Positions 16,876 to 25,931 of a DNA stretch of 64,000 bases are shown here, one piece after another. The position numbers and the translations under genes are program-made. The notes beneath the pieces were generated by a model that saw nothing but the letters and a program-made list of their open reading frames with translations, ran no database searches and was not told the DNA's origin. Each line of letters opens with the position of its first letter. The stretch's first letter is position 1. Source of the stretch: WHSW01 sp035296705 (GTDB lineage Bacteria; Actinomycetota; Thermoleophilia; Solirubrobacterales; 70-9); assembly GCA_035296705.1 (NCBI GenBank), contig DATHAL010000041.1, positions 30,640-94,639 of the forward strand. The letters are read 5' to 3'.

Positions 16876-18078
16876 TCAGTTGCTGGTTCGTCCGTTCGGG
16901 ACCGCGTGCGAAGCGGTCGCGCCGGCGCCGTCGGCGCCCGGCGCGCCGATCTCCGGCGCGCCGATGTCGAGCACCTGCTCGGGCGGCACGTACTCCATCC
17001 CCACCCCCGCGGCGACCGCTCGATGCGTGACCTTGCCGGCGGCGACGTTGATCCCGAGCTTGAGCCCGGGGTCGCGGCGCGCCGCCTCTGTGACACCGAG
17101 ATCGGCGAGCGCCAGCACGTAGGGAAGCGTCGCGTTGGTGAGCGCGTAGGTCGAGGTGATCGGGACGGCACCTGGCATGTTGGTCACGCAGTAGTGGATG
17201 ATCCCGTCGACCTCGTAGGTCGGGTCGCCGTGCGTCGTCGGGCGCGAGGTCTCGAAGCAGCCGCCCTGGTCGATCGCGACGTCGACCAGGACCGCCCGAT
17301 CCTTCATCAGCCCGAGCTGCTTGCGGGTGATCACGTGGGGAGCTCGGGCGCCGTGGACGAGCACGGCGCCGATCACGAGGTCCATCTGCGGCAGCCTCTC
17401 CTCGATCGAGAGCCGCGAGCTGAACACGGTGGAGGCACGACCGCCGAAGGCGACATCCAGCTCACGCAGCTTGTCGAGCGAGACGTCGTAGACGAAGACG
17501 TCCGCCTCCATCCCGATCGCGATGAACGCGGCGTGCATGCCTACGGCGCCGCCGCCGATGATCATCACGTTTGCCGGCGGCACACCCGGGACGCCGCCGA
17601 GCAGGATGCCGCGGCCGCCGAGCGGGCGCTCGAGCATGAAGGCACCGGCCTGCGTGGCGATCTTCCCGGCGACCTCCGACATGGGGGCGAGTAGCGGCAG
17701 CCGTCGCGAGCGGTCCTCGACCGTCTCGTACGCGACGCAGGTGGCGCCGGATTCACAGAGGCCCCGCGTCAGCTCCGGGGCCGGGGCGAGGTGCAGGTAG
17801 GTGAACAGGGTCTGGCCCTCGCGCAGCATCGGGACCTCCTCGCGCTGCGGCTCCTTGACGCCGAGGACCATCTCTGCCTCGGAGAAGACGTCCTCGGGCG
17901 TCGGCACGATCCGCGCGCCCTGGGCCTCGTAGTCGGAATCGGAGATCCCGCTGCCCGCACCCGCGCCCGCCTCGATCAGCACGTCGTGGCCGTGCTCGGA
18001 GAGCTCGCGCACGCCGATCGGGGTGATCGCGACGCGGTACTCGTCGGGCTTGATCTCGGTCGGTACCCCTATCTTCAT
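16876..18078 (-). CDS. ald: Alanine dehydrogenase
   Basis: 400 residues. The N-terminus MKIGVPTEIKPDEYRVA is diagnostic. The catalytic residues fall at canonical positions: Lys75 (GVKEP), His96 (YLHLAP) and Asp270 (DVAIDQGG); the NAD motif is IIGGGAVGMHAA. It interconverts L-alanine and pyruvate plus ammonia. Placed between a PucR regulator and PatD, it most likely regenerates the pyruvate acceptor of a putrescine:pyruvate aminotransferase and releases nitrogen (inference). ATG 18078 overlaps the PucR stop (ATGA). The last ~25 residues form an Ala/Gly-rich tail. Confidence 0.93.
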   Translation of the reverse strand: MKIGVPTEIKPDEYRVAITPIGVRELSEHGHDVLIEAGAGAGSGISDSDYEAQGARIVPTPEDVFSEAEMVLGVKEPQREEVPMLREGQTLFTYLHLAPAPELTRGLCESGATCVAYETVEDRSRRLPLLAPMSEVAGKIATQAGAFMLERPLGGRGILLGGVPGVPPANVMIIGGGAVGMHAAFIAIGMEADVFVYDVSLDKLRELDVAFGGRASTVFSSRLSIEERLPQMDLVIGAVLVHGARAPHVITRKQLGLMKDRAVLVDVAIDQGGCFETSRPTTHGDPTYEVDGIIHYCVTNMPGAVPITSTYALTNATLPYVLALADLGVTEAARRDPGLKLGINVAAGKVTHRAVAAGVGMEYVPPEQVLDIGAPEIGAPGADGAGATASHAVPNGRTSN

Positions 18079-19649
18079 CTCACCAGCTCCCTTGCCCTCA
18101 GCGCGAGCCACAGCTCGATCCGGTCGGTCGCCCGCGACATGTCCCTGCCAGTCAGCTCCTCGATCTTGCGCATCCGGTAGCGCAGCGTGTGGCGGTGGCA
18201 GTAGAGCTGCCGCGCCGCGCGCTCCCAGTTGCCGTTGTTCTCGATGAACGCCTCGAGCGAGCGCAGGAGCTCCCCGCCATACTCGCCCTCGGTGCGCTCG
18301 ATCGGCTCCAGGAGCCCCTCGCTGTAGAGCCTCAGGGCGTCGTCGTCCTGAAGCGCGAGCAGCAGGGTGAACGCGCCAAGGTCGCGATGCGAGGCGACCT
18401 CGGGCGCCCCGCCGTCGCTGAGCGCGGTGGCCTCGAGCGCGCAACGCGCTTCGTGGAACGCTCGCCGCAGCGAGCCCACCGCGGCTGGCCGGCTCGCCGC
18501 CGCCCTGACGCCGGCGCCGTTTCGCCCCGGCCCGCCCGTGAGCGCCTCGCGGGCGCGCCGCGCGGTCCGGATCGGGTCGCCGCTCGCCGCGTCGACCACC
18601 GCGCACAGAAGCGGCCTCCCCGCGGCCGCGCTGGTGGCCACGAGCGCCGGCACCCCCGCCTGCGTGAGCGCGCCCTCGAGGGTCGCCTCCGCCGCCGGCG
18701 GGTCGTCGAGCTCGAAGATCAGCACGGCCGCCTCCGGGCCGATCCCGAACGGCCGCAGGCGCCCTCGCAGCTCGTCGGGATCCAAGCGCTCGCCCAGCGC
18801 GTCGGCGAGCAGGTCGCCGGCGAGCCTGCGCTCGGTCTCGTGGACGATTCGCTCGCGCATCAGCTCCAGGCCCACGACCATCGCCGCCTGCCGCGCGCAC
18901 AGCCGCTCGAAGTCGCCGAGCGGGTCGGTATCGGCGACCACGACGAGCCAGCCGACGGGCGCGCCGCCCCGTCGTCCCGGGACCGGGATCGCGAGTGCGC
19001 GCCCCGCGAGCTCGGGGTGCTCGGAGGCGTACGGCGCGTGGGCCCCGGCGGGCTGCTCGGCGGCCAGCTCGCTCGCGAGGGCGGCGAGCGCCTCCGGCTC
19101 GGGCTCGCGGCCGCTCGAGCGGCGGCCGAGCTCGCGGCCGGTGGCGTCGAGGACGATCGCGGTGCCGCCGACGGCCGCACCGGTCGAGGCGAGCACCTCG
19201 TCGAGGCCGGCGCCCTCGACCACCAGCCCCTCGAGCCGCTCGTGGACCTGGACGCCGCGTTCCAGTACATCGAACTGCTCGTTCACGAGCCGCGCCGCGG
19301 CCCGCTCGGTGATCGCGATGAACGGCATCTCATACGGGACCTCGAACAGCGGGATGCCGCGCGCGTCGGCCGCCCCGACGATCGCCTTCGGAAGCCGCTT
19401 GTGATCGAAGCCGGTGCCGAAGCCGAGTCCGGCGAGGCCGTGGTCGGCGAGCCGCTCCAGGTAGCGGCGCTGCTTCGCTGCGCTCGGCAGGCTAGGGCCC
19501 GTGGTGAGCAGAAGCTCGCCGCCGCGCAACCACGGGGTAGGGTCCTCGTGCTCGGAGATGTGCACCCAGCGCACGGAGCGATCGGCGCCCACCTCGCCCG
19601 CGGCGAGCTCGAGCCCGCAATCGGAGACGAGGCTGCCTACGGTGAGCAT
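18075..19649 (-). CDS. PucR-family transcriptional regulator
   Basis: 524 residues. The N-terminal PucR domain shows VRWVHISEHEDPTPWLRGGELLLTTG. A GAF-like and a GGDEF-like central region follow, and the C-terminal HTH_30 motif is complete: LEAFIENNGNWERAARQLYCHRHTLRYRMRKIEEL. Family members activate purine, allantoin, GABA and polyamine catabolism genes in response to the substrate. It lies inside the putrescine operon and is co-translated with ald, so it is the likely local activator and may act at the GTACAA sites at 21121-21252 (inference). Confidence 0.9.
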   Translation of the reverse strand: MLTVGSLVSDCGLELAAGEVGADRSVRWVHISEHEDPTPWLRGGELLLTTGPSLPSAAKQRRYLERLADHGLAGLGFGTGFDHKRLPKAIVGAADARGIPLFEVPYEMPFIAITERAAARLVNEQFDVLERGVQVHERLEGLVVEGAGLDEVLASTGAAVGGTAIVLDATGRELGRRSSGREPEPEALAALASELAAEQPAGAHAPYASEHPELAGRALAIPVPGRRGGAPVGWLVVVADTDPLGDFERLCARQAAMVVGLELMRERIVHETERRLAGDLLADALGERLDPDELRGRLRPFGIGPEAAVLIFELDDPPAAEATLEGALTQAGVPALVATSAAAGRPLLCAVVDAASGDPIRTARRAREALTGGPGRNGAGVRAAASRPAAVGSLRRAFHEARCALEATALSDGGAPEVASHRDLGAFTLLLALQDDDALRLYSEGLLEPIERTEGEYGGELLRSLEAFIENNGNWERAARQLYCHRHTLRYRMRKIEELTGRDMSRATDRIELWLALRARELVR

Positions 19650-19668
19650 GCCGGCGCTCGGACTCCCC

Positions 19669-21078
19669 TCAGACGCTCGCGCCGGTGAAGCCGCTCTCGA
19701 GCCGGTCCGACGCCTCGGTGAGCACGTCGCGGAGCACCGTCTCGATCTCCTCGAACTGCTCGGTGTCGCAAATGAGCGGCGGCGCGAGCTGGACGACGGG
19801 GTCGCCGCGGTCGTCGGCGCGGCAGATCAGCCCACGGCGATAGAGCTCGCCGGAGAGAAAGCCGCGCAGCAGGCTCTCCGACTCCTCGTTCGTGAACCCC
19901 TCCTTCGTCTCCTGGTCCTTGACGAGCTCGATCGCGTGGAAGAAACCGTCGCCGCGCACGTCGCCGACGATCGGGATGTCGCGCAGCCCGTCGAGCAGTC
20001 CGCGGAACTCACCCTGCTTGCGCAGCACGTGCCCGCAGAGGTCCTCGCGCTCGAAGACGTCGAGGTTCGCCATCGCGACCGCCGCGGCGACGGGGTGGCC
20101 GCCGAAGGTGAAGCCGTGGATGAACGACTCCTTGCCGCGCGAGAACGGCTCGTAGACGCGATCGGAGGCGATCATCGCGCCCATCGGCGCGTACGCCGAG
20201 GTGAGCGCCTTCGCCGTCGTCATGATGTCCGGCTGAAAGCCGTAGCGGTCACAGCCGAAGTAGTGGCCGAGCCGCCCCCAGGCGCAGATCACCTCGTCGG
20301 AGATCAGCAGCACGTCGTGGCGGTCACAGATCTCCCTGACCCGGTCGAAGTAGCCCTCCTGCGGCGGAATGCAGCCGCCGGCGTTCTGGAGCGGCTCGAG
20401 GATCACGGCGGCCACGGTCTCGGGACCCTCGAACAGGATCTTCTCCTCGATCTGATCGGCCGCCCAGAGCGGATCCCTGTCCTCGGGCCAGTGGTAGCTG
20501 TTCGTGTTCGGCGCCTTGATCCCGCCCGGGACGAGGGGCTCGAAGTCCGTGCGAAGCGCGGGGATCCCGGTGGCCTGAAGGGCGCCGAGCGTGGTGCCGT
20601 GGTAGGCGATCTCACGCGTGAGGAACTTCGTCTTGCGCGGGTTGCCGGTGCGCTGGTGATAAGCGCGGGAGAGCTTGATCGCGGATTCCACCGCCTCCGA
20701 GCCGCCCGATGTGAAGAAGACGCGGTTGAGGTCGCCGGGCGTCATCGAGGCGATCCGCTCGGCGAGCTCGATCGCGCGCGGGTGCCCGTAGCTCCAGATG
20801 ATGTAGAAGTCGAGCTCCTGGATCTGGCGTGCCGCCGCCTCGGCGAGCTCGGCGCGACCGTGGCCGGCGTTCACGCAGAACAGGGCCGAGAGGCCATCCA
20901 GGTAGCGCTTGCCGTGCTCGTCGTACACGTAGGCGCCCTCGCCGCGGCTGATGATCGGCACCTCGTGAGAGTCGTCGAAGGAGCCCATTCGCGTGAAGTG
21001 CATCCAGAGGTGACGCCGCGCCGCCTCTTGAAGGTTCGTGCGGGTGCGGGGCTCGGTCAGGGTGTCTGTCGACGCCAT
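19669..21078 (-). CDS. Class III aminotransferase, putative putrescine-pyruvate aminotransferase
   Basis: 469 residues from ATG 21078, preceded by an AGGAGGAG ribosome site. PLP-binding residues are visible: Asp261 in LLISDEVICAWGR and Lys290 in TTAKALTSAYAPMG. GYVYDEHGKRYLDGLSALFCVNAGHGR-type N-terminal sequence and FTSGGSEAVESAIKL place it with SpuC/omega-amino acid:pyruvate aminotransferases. With 4-aminobutyraldehyde dehydrogenase and alanine dehydrogenase downstream and PotABCD divergent, putrescine with pyruvate is the best substrate guess. Beta-alanine or another diamine cannot be excluded. Confidence 0.83.
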   Translation of the reverse strand: MASTDTLTEPRTRTNLQEAARRHLWMHFTRMGSFDDSHEVPIISRGEGAYVYDEHGKRYLDGLSALFCVNAGHGRAELAEAAARQIQELDFYIIWSYGHPRAIELAERIASMTPGDLNRVFFTSGGSEAVESAIKLSRAYHQRTGNPRKTKFLTREIAYHGTTLGALQATGIPALRTDFEPLVPGGIKAPNTNSYHWPEDRDPLWAADQIEEKILFEGPETVAAVILEPLQNAGGCIPPQEGYFDRVREICDRHDVLLISDEVICAWGRLGHYFGCDRYGFQPDIMTTAKALTSAYAPMGAMIASDRVYEPFSRGKESFIHGFTFGGHPVAAAVAMANLDVFEREDLCGHVLRKQGEFRGLLDGLRDIPIVGDVRGDGFFHAIELVKDQETKEGFTNEESESLLRGFLSGELYRRGLICRADDRGDPVVQLAPPLICDTEQFEEIETVLRDVLTEASDRLESGFTGASV

Positions 21079-21120
21079 CTCTCCTCCTACGACTTCTGGG
21101 CCATATAGTCTCGACGTTCC

Positions 21121-21252
21121 GTACAACGGTAGCCGCCCGCCGACCCGAACACAACGGGGAGTCGGTTCAATGTGGGCGTAATCTCTTGTACAAGAGGTAT
21201 AAGCAGGATTGGACGTTTTGGGGCTTTCGCCCCTTGCGCGCCGTACAACCGG
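21121..21252. promoter_or_regulatory. Divergent promoter region with three GTACAA sites
   Basis: The 233-base gap between the aminotransferase and potA carries GTACAAC at 21121-21127, a perfect 14-base palindrome CTCTTGTACAAGAG at 21183-21196 and GTACAAC in CCGTACAACCGG at 21241-21252. Repetition in one intergenic region, with one copy near each end and a perfect dyad in the middle, suggests binding sites for a regulator of both operons. A short GGGGC-TTTC-GCCCC hairpin lies near 21220-21233. CCATATAGT near 21101 could include a -10 for the aminotransferase. Confidence 0.6.
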
Positions 21253-21311
21253 CACTTAGCCTGAACGGCGCTCGTGCGCGGAGGTGATTGGCAGTTGAGG
21301 AGAGATCGGGT

Positions 21312-22475
21312 TTGAGCGAGCCGAGCGTCCGGCTCGAGCGGGTTACGAAGGCCTTCGGCGACCTCGTCGCCGTGCGCGAGATCGACCTCGACCTCGCCGA
21401 CGGCGAGTTCTTCACCCTGCTCGGCCCCTCGGGCTGTGGCAAGACGACGACCCTGCGGATGGTCGCCGGCTTCGAGCAGCCGACCGATGGCCGGATCCTG
21501 ATCGGCGGCGAGGACGTCGCCGGGCTGCCGGCGCACCGGCGGCCCACCAACACCGTCTTTCAGAGCTACGCGCTGTTCCCCCACCTGAGCGTCGGCGAGA
21601 ACGTCGCGTTCGGCCTGCGGCGCAAGAAGGTCTCCACCGAGGAGATCGACCGCCGCGTGAAGGCGGAGCTCGAGCGCGTCGGCCTCGCCGCCGAGATCAA
21701 CCGGCGGCCGAACCAGCTCTCCGGGGGTATGCAGCAGCGGGTGGCCCTTGCGCGGGCGCTCGTGAACCTGCCCAAGGTGCTGCTGCTCGACGAGCCGCTC
21801 GGTGCGCTTGACCTGAAGCTGCGCAAGGGACTTCAGATCGAGCTCAAGCGGATCCAGCGCGAGGTCGGGATCACCTTCCTCTACGTCACCCACGACCAGG
21901 AGGAGGCGTTGACGATGTCCGACCGGATCGCCGTAATGAACCGCGGCAGCTTCGAGCAGGTCGACACGCCCGAAGAGGTCTACGAGCGCCCCACGACGAC
22001 CTTCGTCGCCGGCTTCATCGGCGTCTCCAACCTGATGCCGGGCGAGGTCGTGCAGGCCAACGGGCCGACGTCCCGCGTCCGGCTCGACGCTGGCCTCGAG
22101 TTCGAGACCTCCACGAACGGCCGGATCGGCTCCGGGGAGCGCTGCCACGCGGTCGTGCGGCCCGAGAAGCTCAGCATCGAGCCGGCCTCCTCCTCCGCTT
22201 CGCGTCCGGGGGCAGCCGGGTCGTCCGAAGGACGTCCTTTCGTCGAGGGGATCATCGAGAGCTCGGTCTACCTCGGGACCTCGACGCAGATCGTCGTCAG
22301 GCTGCCGGGCGACGTGCCGATCACGGTGCTTGTTCCGAACGCCGACGAGGCTGAGCGGTCGCGACTGCCGGGAGGCGGCGCGACGGTGCGACTCTCGTGG
22401 GCGCCCGAGCACATCCACGTAGTCAAAGACTCGAGCTCGCCGAAGGCGGGGGCGGCTCAGGAAGGCGGGGCGTAA
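21312..22475 (+). CDS. potA: Polyamine ABC transporter ATP-binding protein
   Basis: 387 residues from TTG 21312, with GAGGAGA at 21297-21303. All ABC motifs are present: Walker A GPSGCGKTT (about residues 38-46), Q-loop TVFQSYALFPH, signature LSGGMQQRVALARAL, Walker B VLLLDEPLGALD and H-loop VTHDQEEALT, followed by a TOBE domain with VVRPEKLSIEP. It heads a four-gene operon with lipoprotein and two permeases in PotA-D-B-C order. The divergent aminotransferase supports putrescine or spermidine import. Confidence 0.92.
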   Translation: MSEPSVRLERVTKAFGDLVAVREIDLDLADGEFFTLLGPSGCGKTTTLRMVAGFEQPTDGRILIGGEDVAGLPAHRRPTNTVFQSYALFPHLSVGENVAFGLRRKKVSTEEIDRRVKAELERVGLAAEINRRPNQLSGGMQQRVALARALVNLPKVLLLDEPLGALDLKLRKGLQIELKRIQREVGITFLYVTHDQEEALTMSDRIAVMNRGSFEQVDTPEEVYERPTTTFVAGFIGVSNLMPGEVVQANGPTSRVRLDAGLEFETSTNGRIGSGERCHAVVRPEKLSIEPASSSASRPGAAGSSEGRPFVEGIIESSVYLGTSTQIVVRLPGDVPITVLVPNADEAERSRLPGGGATVRLSWAPEHIHVVKDSSSPKAGAAQEGGA

Positions 22476-23615
22476 ATGACCAAGGGGAAGCTTCTAATCG
22501 CCGCATTGGCGACGCTCGTCGCGGCGCTGGTGCTTGCGGCCTGCGGCGGGGGCGGCGACGAGATTGGCGGCGGCAGCGAGAGCGAGGCCACGACCGTCGA
22601 CGCCTCCGGAGAGCCATCGGGCGATCTCGTGATCTCGAACTGGCCGCTCTACATCGACAAGCAGACCGTCCCCGACTTCGAGAAGGCCTCTGGCGTCTCG
22701 GTCAAGTACATAGAGGACGTCAACGACAACGCCGAGTTCTTCGGCAAGTTGCAGCCCCAGCTCGACCAGGGTGAGTCGGGCGGACGCTCGATCTTCGTGG
22801 TCACCGACTGGATGGCGAAGAAGATGTACGACCTCGGCTACGTCCAGAACCTCGACAAGTCGGCGATCCCGAACGTCGAGGAGAACCTCCTGCCGAGCCT
22901 CCAGCACCCGTCCTTCGACGAGAACCGGGACTTCTCGGTGCCGTGGCAGGGCGGCATGACCGGGGTCATCGTGCGCACCGACCTGGCGCCGGACGTGCGC
23001 TCGATCTGCGACCTCTTCGATCCGAAGTACAAGGGCAAGGTCGAGATGCTCACCGAGATGCGCGACACCGTGCCGCTGGTGATGAAGTGCAACGGCGTCG
23101 ACCTGGCCCAGGCGACCGAGCAGGACTGGCTCGACGCGATCGACAAGATCAAGCAGGCGGCCGACGACGGCCAGATCCGCCGCTTCACGGGCAACGACTA
23201 CGCCCGCGACCTGACGAGCGGCGACGCCGCGGCGGTGATCGGGTGGTCGGGCGACGCGGTCCAGCTCCAGGCAGACAACCCGAACATCGAGTGGCGGATG
23301 CCGACCGAGGGCTGCATGCTCTGGTTCGACAACATGGTCATCCCGGTGGGCGCGCCGAACCCGACCGCGGCCGAGGCGTTCATGGACTACGTCTACGACG
23401 CAAAGCACCAGGCGCAGATCGAGGAGTACGTGAACTACGTGACGCCGGTCTCGGGAACGAAGGAGATCATGCTCAAGCAGGACCCGGACCTGGCGAACAA
23501 TCAGCTCGTCTTCCCCTCCGACCAGTTCACCTCGAAGTGTGACTTCGCCCCGACGATCACGGGCGAGGAGGAGCAGAAGATCACGCAGGCGTTCGAAGCG
23601 GTGGTGAGCGGGTGA
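22476..23615 (+). CDS. potD: Polyamine-binding lipoprotein
   Basis: 379 residues. A signal sequence (LLIAALATLVAALVLAAC) ends in a canonical lipobox, then a Gly/Ser-rich linker. The mature part begins GDLVISNWPLYIDKQTVPDFEKASG, the start of PotD/PotF-type binding proteins, and includes WQGGMTGVIVRTDLAP and GNDYARDLTSGDAAAVIGWSG. ATG follows the potA stop without a gap. It is closely similar to the orphan lipoprotein at 4367, so the two probably arose by duplication and may feed the same permease. Confidence 0.9.
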   Translation: MTKGKLLIAALATLVAALVLAACGGGGDEIGGGSESEATTVDASGEPSGDLVISNWPLYIDKQTVPDFEKASGVSVKYIEDVNDNAEFFGKLQPQLDQGESGGRSIFVVTDWMAKKMYDLGYVQNLDKSAIPNVEENLLPSLQHPSFDENRDFSVPWQGGMTGVIVRTDLAPDVRSICDLFDPKYKGKVEMLTEMRDTVPLVMKCNGVDLAQATEQDWLDAIDKIKQAADDGQIRRFTGNDYARDLTSGDAAAVIGWSGDAVQLQADNPNIEWRMPTEGCMLWFDNMVIPVGAPNPTAAEAFMDYVYDAKHQAQIEEYVNYVTPVSGTKEIMLKQDPDLANNQLVFPSDQFTSKCDFAPTITGEEEQKITQAFEAVVSG

Positions 23616-23642
23616 ACAACACAACCGTGAGCGCCTAGGAAC

Positions 23643-24518
23643 ATGGCAGGCGGGCGGCGACTGACGCCGTACTTCCTCCTCGGCCCGGGGATCGCCTGGC
23701 TGATCGTGTTCTTCGTCATCCCCATGTACTTCATGGGGAGGCTGTCGCTGTACTCCGGGACGCTCGAGACGGGCTTCTCCTTCGACTGGCACTGGGCCAA
23801 CTTCAGCGACAGCCTGACCCTCTACGACGAGCAGTTTCTGCGCTCCTTCATCTACGCGGGCTCGGCGACCGTGCTCTGCCTGCTCATCGGCTACCCGCTC
23901 GCCTACGCGATCGCGTTCAAGGCGGGCAAGTGGCGAAACGCGCTGCTGTTCGTGGTGATCGCGCCGTTCTTCACGACATATCTGATCCGGACGCTCGCCT
24001 GGGAGACGATCCTCTCTGACCAGAGCCCGGTCGTCGACGCCCTCGACACGGTCGGGCTGACGTCGAGCGGGCGCGTCCTCGCCACCGGCCCTGCGGTGAT
24101 CGCCGGCCTCACCTACAACTTCCTGCCGTTCATGGTGCTGCCTCTCTACGCCAGCCTCGAGCGCGTGGACGAGCGGCTGATCGAGGCCGCGACCGACCTC
24201 TACGCCTCGGCGCGGACGGCGTTCCGCAAGTTGACTCTGCCGCTCACCATGCCGGGAATCGTCGCGGGGACCTTGCTGACCTTCATCCCCGCGGTCGGCG
24301 ACTACGTCAACGCCTTCTTCCTCGGCGGCCCGAGCAACAAGATGATCGGCAACACGATCCAGTCGCTTTACCTGACCCAGCGCGACTACCCGGCGGCCGC
24401 CGCGCTCTCGTTCGTGCTCATGGCCGGAATCCTGGCGATCGTGTTCATCTACATCCGCTTCGCGGGCTCCGAGGCGCTCATGGGCGAGGAGGCCGAGCCG
24501 GCGGGGGCACGCGCATGA
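23643..24518 (+). CDS. potB: Polyamine ABC transporter permease
   Basis: 291 residues with six membrane spans (first: PGIAWLIVFFVIPMYFMG). The ATPase-contact loop is EAATDLYASARTAFRKLTLPL, and VGDYVNAFFLGGPSNKMIGN is characteristic of PotB. TAGGA lies shortly before ATG 23643, and the stop overlaps potC by ATGA. With PotC it forms the transmembrane channel. Confidence 0.9.
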   Translation: MAGGRRLTPYFLLGPGIAWLIVFFVIPMYFMGRLSLYSGTLETGFSFDWHWANFSDSLTLYDEQFLRSFIYAGSATVLCLLIGYPLAYAIAFKAGKWRNALLFVVIAPFFTTYLIRTLAWETILSDQSPVVDALDTVGLTSSGRVLATGPAVIAGLTYNFLPFMVLPLYASLERVDERLIEAATDLYASARTAFRKLTLPLTMPGIVAGTLLTFIPAVGDYVNAFFLGGPSNKMIGNTIQSLYLTQRDYPAAAALSFVLMAGILAIVFIYIRFAGSEALMGEEAEPAGARA

Positions 24519-25384
24519 GCTGGCTGCGGCGGAACGGAATCAGCGTCGTTGCCGGGCTGGCGATCGTGTACATGCTGCTGCCGATCGCAGTGATCATCTG
24601 GTTCTCGTTCAACGATCCCGCGGGCAAGTACAACTTCACCTGGGTCGGGTTCACGCTCGAGCACTGGAAGAACGCGTTCTCGATCCCCGAGCTCAACGAC
24701 GCGCTTCTGACCAGCATCGAGCTCGCGGCGCTGGCGACGCTCATCGCGACGGTCCTCGGCACGCTGATCGCAATCGCGCTCGTGCGCCACTCGTTCTTCG
24801 GCAGGCGGACGGCGAACTTCCTGATCGTGATCCCGATGGCGACCCCGGAGATCATCATGGGCGCGTCGCTGCTCTCGTTCTTCCTCATCCTCAACATCTT
24901 CAGCCTCGGGTTTCAGACGCTGCTGATCGCCCACGTCATGTTCTGCATCAGCTTCGTCGTCGTCGTCGTGCGCTCGCGGCTGATCGGCTTCGATCGCAGC
25001 CTCGAGGAGGCAGCCCGCGACCTCGGGGCCGACGCCTTCACCACATTCCGCAAGGTCACCCTGCCGCTGCTGATGCCGGGGATCGTCGGCGCGGCGATGC
25101 TCTCGTTCGCGCTCTCGGTCGACGACTTCGTGGTCTCGAACTTCAACTCCGGGACCACGGTGACCTTCCCGCTCTACATCTTCGGCGCCGCGCAGCGCGG
25201 CATCCCGGTAGAGGTGAACGTGATCGCCACGATCCTGTTCGCGGTCACGGTCGCGGCGATGGGGTTCACGGTCTGGCAGCAGCGGCGCGCTGAGCAGCTC
25301 GCGGCGGTGCGCCCGGAGCAGGAGACGGAGCCCTTCGCGGGGACGCCGGCCTTCCCGCCTGCACCCGGCACGGCCGGCGGCTGA
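24515..25384 (+). CDS. potC: Polyamine ABC transporter permease
   Basis: 289 residues, six spans; FNDPAGKYNFTWVGFTLEHW near the N-terminus is the usual PotC periplasmic segment. The coupling loop EAARDLGADAFTTFRKVTLPLLMPG is intact, and DDFVVSNFNSGTTVTFPLYIFG is a PotC-class motif. Translationally coupled to potB. Last gene of the operon, ending 8 bases before the convergent DUF6328 gene; no hairpin was noted in that gap. Confidence 0.9.
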   Translation: MSWLRRNGISVVAGLAIVYMLLPIAVIIWFSFNDPAGKYNFTWVGFTLEHWKNAFSIPELNDALLTSIELAALATLIATVLGTLIAIALVRHSFFGRRTANFLIVIPMATPEIIMGASLLSFFLILNIFSLGFQTLLIAHVMFCISFVVVVVRSRLIGFDRSLEEAARDLGADAFTTFRKVTLPLLMPGIVGAAMLSFALSVDDFVVSNFNSGTTVTFPLYIFGAAQRGIPVEVNVIATILFAVTVAAMGFTVWQQRRAEQLAAVRPEQETEPFAGTPAFPPAPGTAGG

Positions 25385-25392
25385 GCTCCGCG

Positions 25393-25887
25393 TCAGTCGC
25401 GCTGGCGCAGCTCGCGCACCATCGGAGCCGCGAACCAGAACCAGCCGATGAAGGCGGCGAAGGCACCGACCACGACGGCGGTCAAGGTGGCGTCGTAGAC
25501 GAAGTGCGTGAGCAGCATCAGGACGCCGCATATCGCGCCGCCGAGGAAGATCATCCCGACGATCGCGAGCCGGTTCGCGGTGTAGACGACCCACTTCTTG
25601 TCGAGCTCGCGGAACCGCATCCGGTGCCGGGCGGTCGGCGCGATCAGGCAGGCGGAGGAAGCGGCGGTCAGCAGCAGGGTTACGTAGTAGACGGTCTGCT
25701 CGAAGTCCGTGACCTGTGCCCAGCCCTGCTGGAACGGCACCACCAGCAGGAACGCGAACAGGACCTGGATCCCCGTGAGCACGACACGGAGCTCCTGCAC
25801 CAGCTCGAGCAGATTGCGGTCCAGCCGTTCCTCCTCGGTCTCGTGGCGCCGCCGAGCTTGCTCCGAAGTTGCCTCTTCCTCCGCCAC
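25393..25887 (-). CDS. DUF6328-type membrane protein
   Basis: 164 residues. A charged N-terminus (EEEATSEQARRRHETEEERLDRNLLELVQELRV in part) is followed by four predicted membrane spans, starting around LTGIQVLFAFLLVVPFQ. The LLELVQELRVxLTGIQVLFAFLL stretch is the recognisable feature of DUF6328 proteins, which are common in actinobacteria and have no known function. It faces the potC gene and diverges from the aldehyde dehydrogenase across 44 bases. Confidence 0.8.
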   Translation of the reverse strand: MAEEEATSEQARRRHETEEERLDRNLLELVQELRVVLTGIQVLFAFLLVVPFQQGWAQVTDFEQTVYYVTLLLTAASSACLIAPTARHRMRFRELDKKWVVYTANRLAIVGMIFLGGAICGVLMLLTHFVYDATLTAVVVGAFAAFIGWFWFAAPMVRELRQRD

Positions 25888-25931
25888 CCGCGTGAACCTA
25901 CCCGCTGCGCCCGGCCGCTAGCATCGCGCTC

